A stretch of 64,000 nucleotides of DNA, taken from contig NZ_JAFREM010000004.1 in NCBI RefSeq assembly GCF_017377575.1, positions 124,001-188,000 on the forward strand, written 5' to 3'. Shown here one piece after another: positions 7,920 to 16,935 of this stretch (positions are counted from its first letter, which is position 1; every line of letters begins with the position of its first letter). Under the pieces are notes generated by a model that worked only from the letters and a program-made list of their open reading frames with translations, was not told the DNA's origin and did no database searches. Both the position numbers and the translations under genes were made by a program. The stretch comes from Candidatus Enterococcus moelleringii (GTDB lineage: Bacteria > Bacillota > Bacilli > Lactobacillales > Enterococcaceae).

Positions 7920-9977
7920 TTAGCTTTCTTTTATTTCCTTGATAAACAATGAACTCAACAATTGATAGACAAGCTCATGATTGCCAAATTTGTAAATCTC
8001 CGTATTCAAATCACTTTCAATCACCGAACTGCTGATTTTGCCTAAGATCCCTTTTTGCGCTTCCTTCATAGGATCAGGGGCCAGCAGCAGTAAAATCCGG
8101 GTCAGCTTGATGCTTTTTTTGTCCATACCTAAAATCGAAAAGGCTTTGTCCAAATCGTAAATGGCGAAAAAGGGTTCCATGACACATTTATTGGCACTGT
8201 GGAACAGAGCAAAGTTGGTATTGGGAACGCCAATCGGGGCCACAATGTAGCGGTCAATCACTTTCTGAGTGACATACTCCGCATTTGAAACCACTGTCCC
8301 TTCCAGCTCATTGACGATTTTTTCCAGGGTCAGCTCCACCGTTTCCTCTGCCGCAAAGGGTTTTACCTGCAGCTGATTCAACAGATGATTGGCTGTTCGC
8401 ATCGTTTCATACAGGTCGTCAAAGGTATCGCCGGGTTCCTGCACTAATTCTTCTTGCGCCATGCGCTCGGTTTCTGGACGCAAATCATGAATATAGGCCC
8501 GCAGCTCTTGAATTTCTTCATCCAGCAGCAAAGGTGAGATCACCTTATACGGCAAGGTGAATTCTGGTAAAAATAGGGTGGCTAGAATTAGATCATACTG
8601 TTTAAAGTTCAAGCGATTCATTTCCGAAATCTTCGCTACTTGAATTTGCTGAATCTCTGGCATGTATTTCTTAATCCGGCTTTCTAAAATCCGGGCTGTT
8701 CCAATTCCACTGGAACAAAGGACTAAAACGAACAAGCCTTTGCCTGAGGGATGCCGCTCCAGCGATGTAGCAAAATGAATTACTACATAGCCTAATTCAT
8801 CATGAGTGAAATTATAATCAGGAAACACTTCAGCCAAGCCATTGGTCACTGCATCAGTCAAGGTACTGTATTTCTCCTGAATCTTTTGCAACAACGGGTT
8901 TACCATATTCGGCAAAACCGTCAGACTGCGCTTTAACGCCGCCGACATATGGGTCAACATGTCATTAAACAGCTGCTCATCCTTGCGAAATTCCAACCCG
9001 CTGTTTTCGGAAACTACCCGAATCAGCTCCTTGATTTGATAGGACAGCTCTACATCAAAGTGATCAATAAAAATGTTTTGCGGCTTTTTGTAGTTGATCC
9101 CTTCCAGCTGATAAGCAAAGAAGCGAACCTCCTGAGCCAGAATTGAATGACCGCAAGTCGTTGCTACCTTGACCATAATCTGACTGGCAATCTGCATGCT
9201 TTCTGGTTTCGGACTGCTGTCTTGTTCTTCTTCCACAAACTTTTCTTGACGGATGCGGTCAATCGACAGTGCCAACAAAATCAAAATCCGCTGAAGCTGA
9301 TTATCGGTGACTTCCTTTACTGAATATTGCGGAATGTGGTAAAGAATATCTCGGGCCAAATACAAACTATGAGGCGTTAATTGCTTTAAGAAAAAATTGT
9401 CGGTGACAGCCTCCGTGTCCGGACCTTCCAAATGGTCAATGAACTGGAAAAACTCGTATTCATTGACGCCATTGAAGATCAGGTTGCCTAAAATCTGCCG
9501 CTTTTCTTTTTCCCGACCAGCAATTTTTATCCCGCGTCCTTTTAACCGCAGCAGCTGCAGCCGATAATCTTCCAAGCTCTGCTCAATTGCCTGCAAATCA
9601 GAAACAATCGTCGAAGTGCTGACTTGAAAATCCAGCGACAGTCCTTCAATCGTCTCCTCTTCGTCCACCATTAACAAGGTAGTAACAATCGCTCCTTGCC
9701 GTTGAACATTATCGGTAAACAGCTCTTCTTTATTTTCTTCTATTTCTGTTTTTAATTTGTCTAGGTTAATACTTTCCCCCACGAGACGATAACCGGCACC
9801 GCGAGGTTTGATAATTTGAACATCTAACGGTTTGATGGTTTTTTCGATACTGGAAACTTCACGATAAACGGTTCGTTTACTGACGTTCAGTTCTTCTTGC
9901 AGCTGCTCCAGCAAGACACCATCTGGATAGGCGATCAATAACGCTAAAATCTTTTTCTCTCGAACCGAAAAATACAC
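7920..9977 (-). CDS. mtlR: Mannitol operon transcriptional activator (BglG/MtlR family)
   Basis: DNA-binding activator whose activity is set by PTS phosphorylation. Order: two N-terminal helix-turn-helix domains (about 1-160), two PRD domains (about 170-395), an EIIB-like domain with Cys in [12 protein letters not shown] (about residue 415), and a mannitol-EIIA-like C-terminal domain. An in-frame ATG lies further upstream at 10022, but GTG at 9977 ([11 protein letters not shown]) has an ideal AGGAGGT site 4 bases before it, giving 685 aa, close to Bacillus MtlR. A matching operator sits upstream of mtlA. The gene lies between mtlA and mtlF. Confidence 0.93.
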   Translation of the reverse strand: MYFSVREKKILALLIAYPDGVLLEQLQEELNVSKRTVYREVSSIEKTIKPLDVQIIKPRGAGYRLVGESINLDKLKTEIEENKEELFTDNVQRQGAIVTTLLMVDEEETIEGLSLDFQVSTSTIVSDLQAIEQSLEDYRLQLLRLKGRGIKIAGREKEKRQILGNLIFNGVNEYEFFQFIDHLEGPDTEAVTDNFFLKQLTPHSLYLARDILYHIPQYSVKEVTDNQLQRILILLALSIDRIRQEKFVEEEQDSSPKPESMQIASQIMVKVATTCGHSILAQEVRFFAYQLEGINYKKPQNIFIDHFDVELSYQIKELIRVVSENSGLEFRKDEQLFNDMLTHMSAALKRSLTVLPNMVNPLLQKIQEKYSTLTDAVTNGLAEVFPDYNFTHDELGYVVIHFATSLERHPSGKGLFVLVLCSSGIGTARILESRIKKYMPEIQQIQVAKISEMNRLNFKQYDLILATLFLPEFTLPYKVISPLLLDEEIQELRAYIHDLRPETERMAQEELVQEPGDTFDDLYETMRTANHLLNQLQVKPFAAEETVELTLEKIVNELEGTVVSNAEYVTQKVIDRYIVAPIGVPNTNFALFHSANKCVMEPFFAIYDLDKAFSILGMDKKSIKLTRILLLLAPDPMKEAQKGILGKISSSVIESDLNTEIYKFGNHELVYQLLSSLFIKEIKES

Positions 9978-10059
9978 AGCTACCTCCTCCAAGATCATAA
10001 CGGGTAAAAGCAGTGAATACATTCACTGCTTTAAGAGTAATACGATTCTGCAAAAAAGA

Positions 10060-11829
10060 CTACTTATTTTTCAATTGAGCGACAATTTTGTCATATTTTT
10101 CGGAGGTAACCATGTCTTCAACCGGTACATGAACGGCACTTGGCGCTTGTTGTTCGGCTTTGACAGTTTCACCTTTGATGGTTACGACCATTGCTGAAGG
10201 GGCATCTTTCAGTTCAGTCACTTTGGCAACTGTAACTGGAAGAGCGACATTTTTCTCTTTCAAGGCCTTCTTCATAATAGTTGCACCCATGTTGGCTGAC
10301 CCCTTGCCTTCTACGTAAGCAAAGACGATATGGTCCACTCGGTCGTAATCGGCTACGCCTTCAACAACGTCATCACTCAACTTTTTTCCGTCCGATTCGG
10401 CTGCTGGAGCTTTGCCTAAGCGTTCGACGATTTCATCGTAGCGTGGTGAGTTCATGAAGTTTTCCACTTGAACGTAAGTTGCACTTGGGGCTTTTTGACT
10501 CGCCCGATCGTACAATTCTTCTTGAGTAACGATTAAGGCATTTGGATCATCCGTTAAGTTGTTGATAGCTGAATTAGTTACAGGAATATCCACGCCGGCT
10601 TTTTTCACCTTGTCTCTTAAGACAGAGGCACCCATAGCACTTGAGCCCATTCCGGCATCACAGGCGAAGATGATTTTATTTACGTTACCAAACATTTCTT
10701 GGTTAGAACTTTGAACAGTTGCTGCTCCACCTTTGCTTTGCGATTTAGAGTCTTGAACAGCTGCTTGTGTTGCGGCCAAATCGTCTTCATCACTCTTGTC
10801 TGCTTTGATAATCACCATTGCAACTAGGAAGGAAACGATGGTTCCCACGACGATACCTGCGATGTTGGCAAAATATCCGCCCCTAGGTGTCATCGCCAAG
10901 ATTGCGATAATCGAACCTGGTGAAGCTGCGGCCTGCAAACCAGCACCTAACAATTGGAAAGTGAAGGTTCCGGCAACCCCGCCGGCAATTACTGCTAAGA
11001 ACAACAAAGGTTTCATCATTACGTATGGGAAGTAAATTTCGTGAATACCACCCAAGAATTGAATAATGATCGCACCTGGTGCTGAAGATTTCGCTGAACC
11101 TTTACCAAAGATCGTGAAGGCCAACAAGACTCCTAGACCAGGTCCAGGGTTTGCTTCTAATAAGAATAGAATTGATTTACCAGCTTCCGCCGCTTGATCG
11201 GCTCCTAATGGTGTCAAAATACCATGATTGATTGCGTTATTCAGGAAGAGAATTTTCGCAGGTTCGATTAAGACATTTGCTAATGGCAATAGACGCATGT
11301 TGATGATGGCTTCTACCCCAGCTGCCATCATATTCGTCAAACCTTCTACTACGGGACCAATTGCATAAAACGCGATAATTGCTAATGCAAAACCAATTAA
11401 TCCTGCTGAGAAGTTGTTAACCAACATCTCGAAACCAGCTTTAATCTTGTTTTGGAAGACATCATCAAATTTCTTGATACACCAACCGCCTAGTGGACCC
11501 ATAATCATGGCACCGATAAACATCGGTATCCCAGATCCAACAATGACACCCATCGTCGCGATTGCCCCAACTACGGCACCCCGTTGACCGTGTACTACAC
11601 TACCACCTGTGTAAGCAATTAATAGTGGCAATAAGTAAGTTAACATCGGCCCGCCGATCGTTGCTAACTGTTCATTTGGCATCCAACCCGTTTCAATAAA
11701 TAATGCCGTGATAACTCCCCATGCAATAAAGGCTCCGATGTTGGGCATAACCATTCCGGAAAGGTAACTTCCCAGACGCTGAACTTTCGCCTTCAGCCCA
11801 CTTTTCTGTGCTGTGTTCTCCATGTTCAT
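10060..11829 (-). CDS. mtlA: PTS mannitol-specific EIICB component with a second EIIB-like domain
   Basis: Membrane permease that imports and phosphorylates mannitol. Residues 1 to about 345 form the EIIC domain, with the conserved GGIHEIYFPY substrate motif. The EIIB domain follows at about 385-475, with phospho-Cys in FACDAGMGSSAMG. A further segment at about 495-589 has the same fold pattern (DHIVFAYVEGKGSANMGA) but no Cys at the active position. At 589 aa it is about 110 residues longer than Bacillus MtlA; streptococcal MtlA proteins of similar length are known. First gene of the mtlARFD operon. Confidence 0.95.
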   Translation of the reverse strand: MNMENTAQKSGLKAKVQRLGSYLSGMVMPNIGAFIAWGVITALFIETGWMPNEQLATIGGPMLTYLLPLLIAYTGGSVVHGQRGAVVGAIATMGVIVGSGIPMFIGAMIMGPLGGWCIKKFDDVFQNKIKAGFEMLVNNFSAGLIGFALAIIAFYAIGPVVEGLTNMMAAGVEAIINMRLLPLANVLIEPAKILFLNNAINHGILTPLGADQAAEAGKSILFLLEANPGPGLGVLLAFTIFGKGSAKSSAPGAIIIQFLGGIHEIYFPYVMMKPLLFLAVIAGGVAGTFTFQLLGAGLQAAASPGSIIAILAMTPRGGYFANIAGIVVGTIVSFLVAMVIIKADKSDEDDLAATQAAVQDSKSQSKGGAATVQSSNQEMFGNVNKIIFACDAGMGSSAMGASVLRDKVKKAGVDIPVTNSAINNLTDDPNALIVTQEELYDRASQKAPSATYVQVENFMNSPRYDEIVERLGKAPAAESDGKKLSDDVVEGVADYDRVDHIVFAYVEGKGSANMGATIMKKALKEKNVALPVTVAKVTELKDAPSAMVVTIKGETVKAEQQAPSAVHVPVEDMVTSEKYDKIVAQLKNK

Positions 11830-11855
11830 TTCCTCCTTTAAACTAATAAAAATTA

Positions 11856-11869
11856 TGATTTCGTTTACA
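11856..11869. promoter_or_regulatory. cre (CcpA site) at the mtl promoter
   Basis: On the minus strand TGTAAACGAAATCA fits the cre consensus TGNAANCGNNNNCA at every fixed position. It lies just downstream of the -10 box, so CcpA would block initiation or early elongation when glucose is present. Confidence 0.75.
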
Positions 11870-11874
11870 TGTAT

Positions 11875-11904
11875 ATTGTAGCCTGTAACCGGAAGTGCTT
11901 ACAA
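11875..11904 (-). promoter_or_regulatory. mtlA promoter
   Basis: TTGTAA (-35, 11899-11904) and TACAAT (-10, 11875-11880), 18 bp apart on the minus strand. Confidence 0.7.
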
Positions 11905-11922
11905 GAAATAGTACCTAGGTCT

Positions 11923-11944
11923 TTGGCACAAAACTTTGTGCCAA
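11923..11944. promoter_or_regulatory. MtlR activator box
   Basis: Perfect inverted repeat TTGGCACA / TGTGCCAA with a 6-base spacer, ending about 18 bp upstream of the mtlA -35 hexamer. The halves match the known MtlR half-site TTGNCACA of Bacillus and Geobacillus. Position suits a class I activator. Confidence 0.8.
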
Positions 11945-12014
11945 GATTGCTGAGCAACATTTTTGACAAGGAAGAAAGGGGTTGCAAGCTTATTGGGGGT
12001 GCGGTTTCTGGTTA

Positions 12015-12054
12015 AAAGAAAAAAGCCGCTGATCTTTTCAGATCAAACGACTTT
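12015..12054 (-). terminator. Terminator after the XRE regulator gene
   Basis: Stem pairing AGTCGTTTGATCT with AGATCAGCGGCT around a GAAA loop, then a T run on the minus strand. Confidence 0.8.
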
Positions 12055-12056
12055 CG

Positions 12057-12794
12057 CTATTGAACAATCTCGGCTCTTTTTTCGGCAGCAGCCTTAAGCA
12101 GAGTGATATATTCGGTTTTATGATCGGCGATGTAGGTCTCAATGGCCTTTTTCTTTTCAGCCGACCAATCTTTTTCTTCTATTATATTGGCCTGATCATC
12201 GACTGCGATGCTGTCTGTATAAGTCCTATTTTTACCAGGAGCATCATGTACTGTAATAGAATTTTGATCTCCTTCGTTTACATGTACCATCAGATCTCCT
12301 TTTATCGCAGTTACACCCGGGCGATACTCTGGTAAAGGAATAGGTAACCATCCCACCCTCGTGATAAAGACAGAATATTCAATTTCCCCTTCATTTAAAA
12401 GATAGCCATCAGGATAACGTGAATCTTCATCTTCCCGCCAAGAATGAGCGGCCAAATTTTCTCGATACCTATGTTCATCCCAATGCAGCTTTGCTAACGA
12501 ACTCGCTGGAACGATTACTACTACAGCAATGACTGCTAAAATAATCTTGTAGTATCTGTTCCAACGAAGCTTTTTTGAAAAATTCTTAGTCATTTCTCGA
12601 TCTCCCCTTAATAACTCATCCAGAGAGATACCAAACAAATCACTGATGGCAACAGTCATTTCCAAATCTGGGTAGTTGCGCCCGACCTCCCAGCTGGAAA
12701 TTGTCGGCCGCGACACATTCAGCAGTTGTCCTAACTGTTCCTGTGTCCATTCTTTTTTTAAACGCTGTTCTTTAATTTTGTCGCCAATATTCAC
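12057..12794 (-). CDS. Membrane-anchored XRE-family regulator
   Basis: One-component regulator of 245 aa. Residues 1-62 form a Cro/C1 helix-turn-helix (MNIGDKIKEQRLKKEWTQEQ, recognition region NVSRPTISSWEVGRNYPD). A single membrane helix (about 84-102, YKIILAVIAVVVIVPAS) follows, then about 140 residues predicted outside the cell, rich in charged residues. Enterococci carry several XRE-TM proteins of this design. The outer domain is not recognised and could sense ligand or stress. Monocistronic, with its own terminator and a palindrome upstream. Confidence 0.85.
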   Translation of the reverse strand: MNIGDKIKEQRLKKEWTQEQLGQLLNVSRPTISSWEVGRNYPDLEMTVAISDLFGISLDELLRGDREMTKNFSKKLRWNRYYKIILAVIAVVVIVPASSLAKLHWDEHRYRENLAAHSWREDEDSRYPDGYLLNEGEIEYSVFITRVGWLPIPLPEYRPGVTAIKGDLMVHVNEGDQNSITVHDAPGKNRTYTDSIAVDDQANIIEEKDWSAEKKKAIETYIADHKTEYITLLKAAAEKRAEIVQ

Positions 12795-12881
12795 TGGTAT
12801 CCACTCCTTGCAATCATTATCTGGGGAACCTGTTTAAAAGGAAAGCTATCTTCTCTATCATACCGTTTTTTCTTGTGATAC

Positions 12882-12891
12882 GATACGTATC
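12882..12891. promoter_or_regulatory. Palindromic operator candidate for the XRE regulator
   Basis: GATACGTATC is a perfect 10-bp palindrome about 90 bp upstream of the XRE gene start, within a region of ATGATA/TATCAT repeats. Possible autoregulatory site. Confidence 0.4.
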
Positions 12892-12918
12892 ATGTTGATA
12901 TGATAGCATTTTGGGCAA

Positions 12919-12948
12919 AGAAAAAAACTGACCGCTACCAGCCAGTTT
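12919..12948 (-). terminator. Terminator after the DUF956 gene
   Basis: Stem AAACTGG/CAGTTT-type pairing overlapping the gene's last codons, followed on the minus strand by seven T residues. Confidence 0.65.
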
Positions 12949-13318
12949 ATCGTTTAAAAGTTGATTTAACTCCACGTTTTACTACGTCGAGAAAGCTTAA
13001 GGATTGCACCATGTTATTAGGATCAACATATTCACGGATTGCTCGCAGCACTTTTTTTGGTTCCTTTGAAGAAAAAGTAAAGGTCCCATTTTTCTTAGTT
13101 CGAATGGCATACCGTGGAATCCATTTGCCTTTAAAAATTACCGAAGCAATCACCTGGTCAACTTCTTCCCAAGGAATTTGAATAAATTTATGAGCATCAC
13201 GATCATTGAAAAATTCAAAACCCTTATCACCGATCATAATTTTCCCGTAATCGGTCAGCCCCATGTGCGAGGTGGCATTCATGACTAAGTCAACTTTGCT
13301 GTTGATTGATTGAACCAT
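12947..13318 (-). CDS. manO: DUF956 family protein (ManO-like)
   Basis: Small cytoplasmic protein of 123 aa of the DUF956 family, found almost only at the 3' end of mannose-PTS operons of lactic acid bacteria, where it is called ManO and thought to modulate PTS expression. Core sequence GDKGFEFFNDRDAHKFIQIPWEEVDQV resembles a PH-like fold (family knowledge). The frame stays open to an ATG at 13402, but ATG at 13318 (MVQSINSKVDL) has AAGGAG upstream and fits the family length. A terminator lies between it and the IID gene, so it is expressed by partial read-through or its own weak promoter. Confidence 0.85.
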   Translation of the reverse strand: MVQSINSKVDLVMNATSHMGLTDYGKIMIGDKGFEFFNDRDAHKFIQIPWEEVDQVIASVIFKGKWIPRYAIRTKKNGTFTFSSKEPKKVLRAIREYVDPNNMVQSLSFLDVVKRGVKSTFKR

Positions 13319-13385
13319 TCTTTTTACTCCATCTCCTTTTATTTCACTAGTCATTATACTGGTTTTTCCTAATTTAAGCAAAAAC

Positions 13386-13416
13386 ATAAAAGGCCCAGGC
13401 ATTGCTGCCCAGGCCT
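13386..13416 (-). terminator. Terminator between the IID and DUF956 genes
   Basis: Perfect 11-bp stem AGGCCTGGGCA/TGCCTGGGCCT with a 4-base loop and a short T stretch on the minus strand. It probably attenuates rather than fully stops transcription, since DUF956 belongs to the operon. Confidence 0.8.
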
Positions 13417-13424
13417 AGTTATTC

Positions 13425-14336
13425 TTACATCAATCCAACTAAGTGAGCAACAATACCCACGATGAATAATCCAAGAATGATAACGATTGGAGAAACTTTT
13501 TTCTTTAGCAACCACATACATAGAAGAGTTAAACCTAAACCAGCTAATCCTGGAATTAAGCTGTCTAAGTTATCTTGTAAAGTTGTTACTTGAATATCGC
13601 TTAATGAAAGACCAGACGCTTGTTGTTCCAAAGCTGATTTAATACCTTCAGCTCCAGCAGGCAGGCTGCTCCAGTCTATATAAGCACCTTCGTCAAGTTG
13701 AACTTCAGAGACAGTTGGAGCAAATCCAACAGATACCCAACGGTTAACTAGTGAGCCCAAGATGAACATCCCTAGAATGGATGCACCTTTTGTGATATCT
13801 TGCAATAATCCGCCAGACAAGTCATCAGTGATTTTAGAACCAGCTTTGTAGCCAAATTCTTGCGTGTACCACATAAATGCCATACGGATAGCGTTCCATG
13901 CTACGAAGTAAATGATTGGTCCAAGAATGTTACCAGCCATTGCTAGAGAAGCAGCTAACGCACCAAGGATTGGTTTAACAGTGAACCAGAAAACTGGATC
14001 CCCGATACCGGCTAAAGGTCCCATCATACCAACCTTAACCCCTTGAATTGCTACATCATCTACAGGAGCGCCATTTGCACGCTCTTCTTCCAGTGCTAAT
14101 GTTACACCGATAATTGGTGAAGCTACATATGGATGTGTATTGAAGAATTCCAAGTGACGAATCAATGCCGCGGAACGGTCTTCTTTATTAGGATATAATT
14201 TCTTGATCGCTGGGATCATTGAGAATGCCCAACCACCATTTTGCATACGTTCATAGTTCCAAGAACCTTGAATAAATGTTGAACGCCACCAAACGGAAAT
14301 ACGATCTTTTTTCGTTAATTTCAATTGCTCTGCCAT
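13425..14336 (-). CDS. mptD: PTS mannose/glucose EIID component
   Basis: Membrane subunit that forms the sugar channel with EIIC. The 303 aa begin MAEQLKLTKKDR and carry the EIID hallmark MMGPLAGIGDPVFWFTVKP (about 110-130); membrane segments cluster at the C-terminus. Length and order (IIB, IIAB, IIC, IID, DUF956) match the E. faecalis mpt operon. This PTS type is also the receptor for class IIa bacteriocins in related species. Confidence 0.95.
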   Translation of the reverse strand: MAEQLKLTKKDRISVWWRSTFIQGSWNYERMQNGGWAFSMIPAIKKLYPNKEDRSAALIRHLEFFNTHPYVASPIIGVTLALEEERANGAPVDDVAIQGVKVGMMGPLAGIGDPVFWFTVKPILGALAASLAMAGNILGPIIYFVAWNAIRMAFMWYTQEFGYKAGSKITDDLSGGLLQDITKGASILGMFILGSLVNRWVSVGFAPTVSEVQLDEGAYIDWSSLPAGAEGIKSALEQQASGLSLSDIQVTTLQDNLDSLIPGLAGLGLTLLCMWLLKKKVSPIVIILGLFIVGIVAHLVGLM

Positions 14337-14354
14337 TTCGTGTTAGCTCCTTTC

Positions 14355-15164
14355 TTAATAGTTATCAATAATGTCGCCTAGTGGATCACCAGTGTTTGAA
14401 CCGCCGCCGTTACCTGAACCGCCGCCTTGTTTAGAAAGCGCCAAGTAGATAAGAGCAAGAGATACACCGATTGCACCAAGACCAATAAGAGTAATTTGTG
14501 AAATTGTTGCCAATACGAAACCAATTGCGAAGAATGGCCATACTTCTTTAGTAGCCATCATGTTGATAACCATTGCGTAACCAACAGCTACTACCATTCC
14601 CCCGCCGATTGCCAAGCCGTCTGTTAACCAAACTGGCATAGATTCTAGCAATCCACGCACTGGACCTTCACCAATAGCTAAGATTAGAGCTGCAGGGATA
14701 GCAATACGAACCCCTTGCATAGCAATAGCAACGATGTGCCATAATTCAACTTTTTTAATGTTGCCTTCTCTTGCTGCCGCATCCATTAAATGAACGAACG
14801 CTGTTGCAATTGTACGACAAATGATTGTTAGTAGTAGACCAGCAACAGCTAGAGGAACTGCGATTGCGATAGCTGAAGAAACCCCAGCTTGACCTTGTCC
14901 ACCTAAAACTAAGATAATTGCAGACGCTACTGAAGCCAATGCAGCATCGGGCGCTACAGCGGCACCGATATTTGCCCAACCTAGAGCGATCATTTGTAAT
15001 GTACCACCAAGAATAAGACATGGCATTAGGTTGCCTGTTACTAAGCCGATTAACGTACATGCGATTACTGGTTGGTGGAAATGGAATTCATCCAAAATAC
15101 CTTCCATACCAGCTAAGAATGCGACGATAACGACTAATATCACTTGAATAAAGTTTAATTCCAT
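14355..15164 (-). CDS. mptC: PTS mannose/glucose EIIC component
   Basis: Integral membrane subunit of 269 aa with EIIC-Man signatures: GTLQMIALGWANIGAAVAPDAALASV, and GLAIGGGMVVAVGYAMVINMM near the end. The C-terminal tail is glycine/serine-rich (GGGSGNGGGSN). It pairs with the EIID gene 18 bp downstream. Translation start is ATG at 15164, with a GAGG site. Confidence 0.95.
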   Translation of the reverse strand: MELNFIQVILVVIVAFLAGMEGILDEFHFHQPVIACTLIGLVTGNLMPCLILGGTLQMIALGWANIGAAVAPDAALASVASAIILVLGGQGQAGVSSAIAIAVPLAVAGLLLTIICRTIATAFVHLMDAAAREGNIKKVELWHIVAIAMQGVRIAIPAALILAIGEGPVRGLLESMPVWLTDGLAIGGGMVVAVGYAMVINMMATKEVWPFFAIGFVLATISQITLIGLGAIGVSLALIYLALSKQGGGSGNGGGSNTGDPLGDIIDNY

Positions 15165-15197
15165 GATTATTAATCCTCCGTTTCTCTGATAATCAAA

Positions 15198-16172
15198 TTA
15201 TTTTTGTTTGTTTAATTCATCTTGCGCTTTTCTCATGATTTCATTCATGTCGCCTTTTGAATCGTTAGGAACTTTACGTACGTCAAAGCTCAAACCAAGA
15301 TCTGCAAGTTTCTTGAAGGCATCTAGATCATCTTGACTGAATGCTAAAACTTTATTTGGTTGAACTTTACCTGGTGAGTGAGCCATTGAACCAACGTTGA
15401 TTGTCTTCAATGGAACGCCACCTTCAACTGCTCTAAGTGCATCTTGAGGGTTTTCAAAAAGCAATAGTGCGCGTTGTCCGCCAAAGTGTTGGTCATCTTT
15501 TGCCAATTTAATCATTTGATCAATTGGTACAACGTGAGCCTTAACGCCTGGAGGAGCAGCTTGTTGAATTAATTTCTTACGAAGTTCGTCCTCAGCTACG
15601 GTATCAGATACAACGATAATACGTGTAGGTCCAGTAGTTTTTGTCCAAGCAGTTGCTACTTGTCCATGCAACAAACGAGAGTCAATACGTGCCAAAACAT
15701 AATCGAATGTTCCTGGTGCGCCAGCATTTGAAGGTTGTGCTTCCGCTTGAGCAGCTGCTGCTTCTGCAGGCTCCAGCTCTTCTGGTCTCACCCGTACACC
15801 TTCTTTTGCTGTGCCTAAAATATGCTCAGCAATTTCGTGTGCAGTGTTCATTGAGAAACGAGAAGCATATGCTTCAATAACCATTGGCAAGTTCATACCA
15901 GCAACGATTGCCCATTTGTCTTTGTGCTCTTCAAACAAGCTGTTGGCTTGGTTGAATGGTGTTCCGCCCCAAAGATCGACTAAGAACAACACTTCATCTT
16001 GATCGTCGAAAGATGCAATTGCTTCTTTCATTTTTGCCTTCACGTCATCTGGACCTTCACTTGGCATTAACGTAACAGCTTTTACGTTTTCTTGTTCTCC
16101 GAAGATCATCGCTCCAGATTGCAAGATACCATTTGCGAATTCGCCATGACTGGCAATGATAATTCCTACCAT
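15198..16172 (-). CDS. mptBA: PTS mannose/glucose EIIAB component
   Basis: Soluble phosphotransfer protein of 324 aa. EIIA spans residues 1 to about 130, with phospho-His in IASHGEFANG (His9). An Ala/Glu-rich linker (AAAAQAEAQPSNAG) follows, then EIIB (about 163-324) with phospho-His in IDSRLLHGQVATAW. Phosphate passes from HPr through IIA and IIB to the incoming sugar. It lies 33 bp upstream of the IIC gene, with a strong AGGAGGT site. Confidence 0.96.
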   Translation of the reverse strand: MVGIIIASHGEFANGILQSGAMIFGEQENVKAVTLMPSEGPDDVKAKMKEAIASFDDQDEVLFLVDLWGGTPFNQANSLFEEHKDKWAIVAGMNLPMVIEAYASRFSMNTAHEIAEHILGTAKEGVRVRPEELEPAEAAAAQAEAQPSNAGAPGTFDYVLARIDSRLLHGQVATAWTKTTGPTRIIVVSDTVAEDELRKKLIQQAAPPGVKAHVVPIDQMIKLAKDDQHFGGQRALLLFENPQDALRAVEGGVPLKTINVGSMAHSPGKVQPNKVLAFSQDDLDAFKKLADLGLSFDVRKVPNDSKGDMNEIMRKAQDELNKQK

Positions 16173-16222
16173 CTTTTTACCTCCTACTATTATTGTTACA
16201 GTCTAAATAATATGAATAAGTT

Positions 16223-16744
16223 CTAGGAACCTGTAACCGGATTTTGTGGCAACATCTTTTCTTTTTGAATCTGTTGAATCAAATCATTTTTTCGATCAGA
16301 GGGAACTTTGCGAGTTTCTAACTCAATCCCACGATCAGCAAGCTTCATAAAGCATTTTACATCTTCTTCATCCAAAGAAATAAAGTTGGTCACCATCTTC
16401 TTGCCTTCCAAAAAGCGCATACCGCCGATATTAATTGAGGTCAACTCGACACCTGCCTCAACAACTTCTAAAACATCCTGCGGAATAGCAAACAAAAGCA
16501 TTACTTTTAACTGGTCAAACAATTGATCGTGATAAATCTCAACTAATTTTTTCTTCGTAATGACATTTGACTTAATTCCTGGTGGTGCAGCTTGCTTCAA
16601 TAGAAATTTACGCAATTCGTCATGCGCAACTTCATCACTGACAACGAGGATACGTTCTACGCCCGTAGCTTTGGACCAAACAGTCGCTACTTGTCCATGA
16701 ATCAAACGATCATCAATCCGAGCCAAGCGGACATCCATTACCAT
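16223..16744 (-). CDS. Stand-alone PTS mannose-family EIIB
   Basis: First gene of the operon: a 173-aa EIIB of the mannose family with phospho-His in ARIDDRLIHGQVATVW. It is clearly related to the EIIB half of the next gene but diverged (SKATGVERILVVSDEVA versus TKTTGPTRIIVVSDTVA). E. faecalis has a similar extra IIB gene at this position. Its role is not settled: it may be a second phosphodonor or a signal to the sigma-54 activator. Of several in-frame starts, ATG at 16744 is chosen because GGGGGTGA precedes it at normal distance. Confidence 0.9.
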   Translation of the reverse strand: MVMDVRLARIDDRLIHGQVATVWSKATGVERILVVSDEVAHDELRKFLLKQAAPPGIKSNVITKKKLVEIYHDQLFDQLKVMLLFAIPQDVLEVVEAGVELTSINIGGMRFLEGKKMVTNFISLDEEDVKCFMKLADRGIELETRKVPSDRKNDLIQQIQKEKMLPQNPVTGS

Positions 16745-16825
16745 TTGCGTCACCCCCATTTTCTAATTCAACTTATCTAAAGGTTTCGATGTTTCCTGAG
16801 TACACAAGCACTCACCTATTATATA

Positions 16826-16842
16826 AGCAAGTGCCGTGCCAA
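16826..16842 (-). promoter_or_regulatory. Sigma-54 promoter of the mannose PTS operon
   Basis: On the minus strand TTGGCACGGCACTTGCT contains the exact -24/-12 pattern TGGCAC-N5-TTGCT recognised by RpoN. It lies about 80 bp upstream of the first PTS gene and is fed by the sigma-54 activator encoded immediately upstream. Confidence 0.93.
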
Positions 16843-16882
16843 GATACACTAACCTGTATAAAGCCTTAAACCAAGGGTTTTT

Positions 16883-16934
16883 AACAATACACAAAAAGCG
16901 ATACAGTATACTGTATCGCTTTTTGTGTATTGTT
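16883..16934. terminator. 52-bp perfect palindrome, bidirectional terminator
   Basis: Two 26-bp arms, starting AACAATACACAAAAAGCG and meeting at ACAGTA/TACTGT, with no loop or mismatch. It ends 2 bp from the stop codon of the activator gene and is followed on the minus strand by TTAAAAA. It also lies just upstream of the sigma-54 promoter, so it could insulate the operon or extrude as a cruciform. Confidence 0.8.
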
Positions 16935-16935
16935 A

